Shown: piece by piece, positions 63,827 through 64,000 of the stretch | Layout of the letters: each line of letters opens with the position of its first letter | Numbering within the stretch: position 1 is the stretch's first letter | Made by a program: the position numbers and the translations under genes | Virus record (IMG/VR): IMGVR_UViG_3300048921_000363 | Span: 22,752-86,751 of that record | Strand: one strand, 5' to 3' | Length of the DNA: 64,000 nucleotides | From: a virus | Notes under the pieces: generated by a model | Databases searched by the model: none | The model's input: the letters and a program-made list of their open reading frames with translations, nothing else | Told to the model about the DNA's origin: nothing

Positions 63827-64000
63827 ATGCCTACGCTGTCTCGGCGCTTTAGTGTTGCACCCATGATGGATTGGACTGACCGCCACTGCCGGTACTTCCT
63901 GCGCATCCTGTCGAAAAACGCCCTGCTCTACACCGAAATGGTCACCACCGGCGCTCTGCTGAACGGCGATCACGAACGTTTCCTCCGTCACAACGAAGCC
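63827..64000 (+). CDS. dusA: tRNA-dihydrouridine synthase A, 5' part
   Basis: The first 58 codons of DusA ([20 protein letters not shown], then [12 protein letters not shown]) continue past the window edge. The flavoenzyme reduces uridine in the D-loop of tRNAs. The start is phage-derived: upstream of the 12-base core the sequence differs from the fragment at 26549 but restores an in-frame ATG. No clear ribosome-binding site was seen, so expression may be altered. Confidence 0.93.
   Translation, partial: MPTLSRRFSVAPMMDWTDRHCRYFLRILSKNALLYTEMVTTGALLNGDHERFLRHNEA
63863..63874 (+). other. Attachment core (right end of prophage 2)
   Basis: ATGATGGATTGG inside dusA is identical to 26630-26641. 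Sequence to the right continues as intact dusA. Confidence 0.75.

Larger units (their letters stand above)
26630..63874. mobile_element. Prophage 2: P2-like myovirus prophage integrated at dusA
   Basis: About 37 kb lies between two ATGATGGATTGG cores. The late genes follow the P2 order without gaps (Q P, O N M L X, lysis, R S, V W J I H G, FI FII E E' T U D). The immunity and early genes follow on the right, with the integrase next to dusA. Differences from P2 are the position of att (between int and the cos side), the replication protein and several cargo genes. Confidence 0.92.

Noticed and set aside
1-64000. tRNA genes, insertion sequences and CRISPR arrays
   Set aside because: None was recognised on either strand. 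The repeat fields at 13.1-13.4 kb and 26.9-27.2 kb lack the regular spacer structure of CRISPR.

Overview
The window is almost entirely prophage. It comes from a high-GC gammaproteobacterium, most likely Pseudomonas of the fluorescens group. This is inferred from the PrtN-like (pyocin activator) genes, the dusA target gene, the codon usage, and P2-like and lambda-like gene families typical of that genus. The only host gene is the start of dusA at the right edge (63827-64000).

Two different prophages sit head to tail in the 5' end of dusA. Prophage 1 (left end outside the window, to about 26640) has a leftward late operon. It joins a lambda-type head (Nu1, A, W, B, C, D, E, FII, Z-like) to a P2-type contractile baseplate (V, W, J, I) and tail fibre. 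Upstream lie a holin, a Q-like antiterminator, a VirE/TOPRIM primase with an iteron field, a small DksA/TraR-like protein, a CII (CP76) protein, a structured candidate RNA, a Cro-like protein and an autocleavable CI repressor. A KAP-family P-loop NTPase sits inside the immunity region. The rightward early operon ends in a cytosine methyltransferase, a PrtN protein and a dusA-type integrase.

Prophage 2 (about 26630-63874) has the complete P2 late gene order: Q P / O N M L X, lysis, R S / V W J I H G / FI FII E E' T U D. Three matching TGTA(G/C)-N9-CTACA palindromes stand exactly where P2 has its activator-dependent late promoters. A P2-cos-like sequence lies between the left attachment site and Q. 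Cargo includes a LexA-box-led operon with a YedK/HMCES-type SOS-associated peptidase, a DUF4145 gene between S and V, a second KAP NTPase, and a zinc-ribbon membrane protein. A P2-type repressor and Cox/CII/Ogr-like regulators lead into an early operon. That operon has a 904-residue TOPRIM/helicase protein in place of the usual P2 gpA, and three genes preceded by hairpins that share the loop CTGCAA. It ends in the same methyltransferase-PrtN-integrase cassette as prophage 1.

The two prophages also share about 760 bp of nearly identical tail-fibre sequence in inverted orientation. Integration left a 34-codon dusA fragment between the prophages and gave the surviving dusA a phage-derived start. 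The strongest candidates for undescribed biology are the covarying CTGCAA hairpins, the structured RNA beside cro, the two prophage-borne KAP NTPases, the repeat-bearing methyltransferases and the two repeat fields (GTGGGACA and AAGGTAAT).
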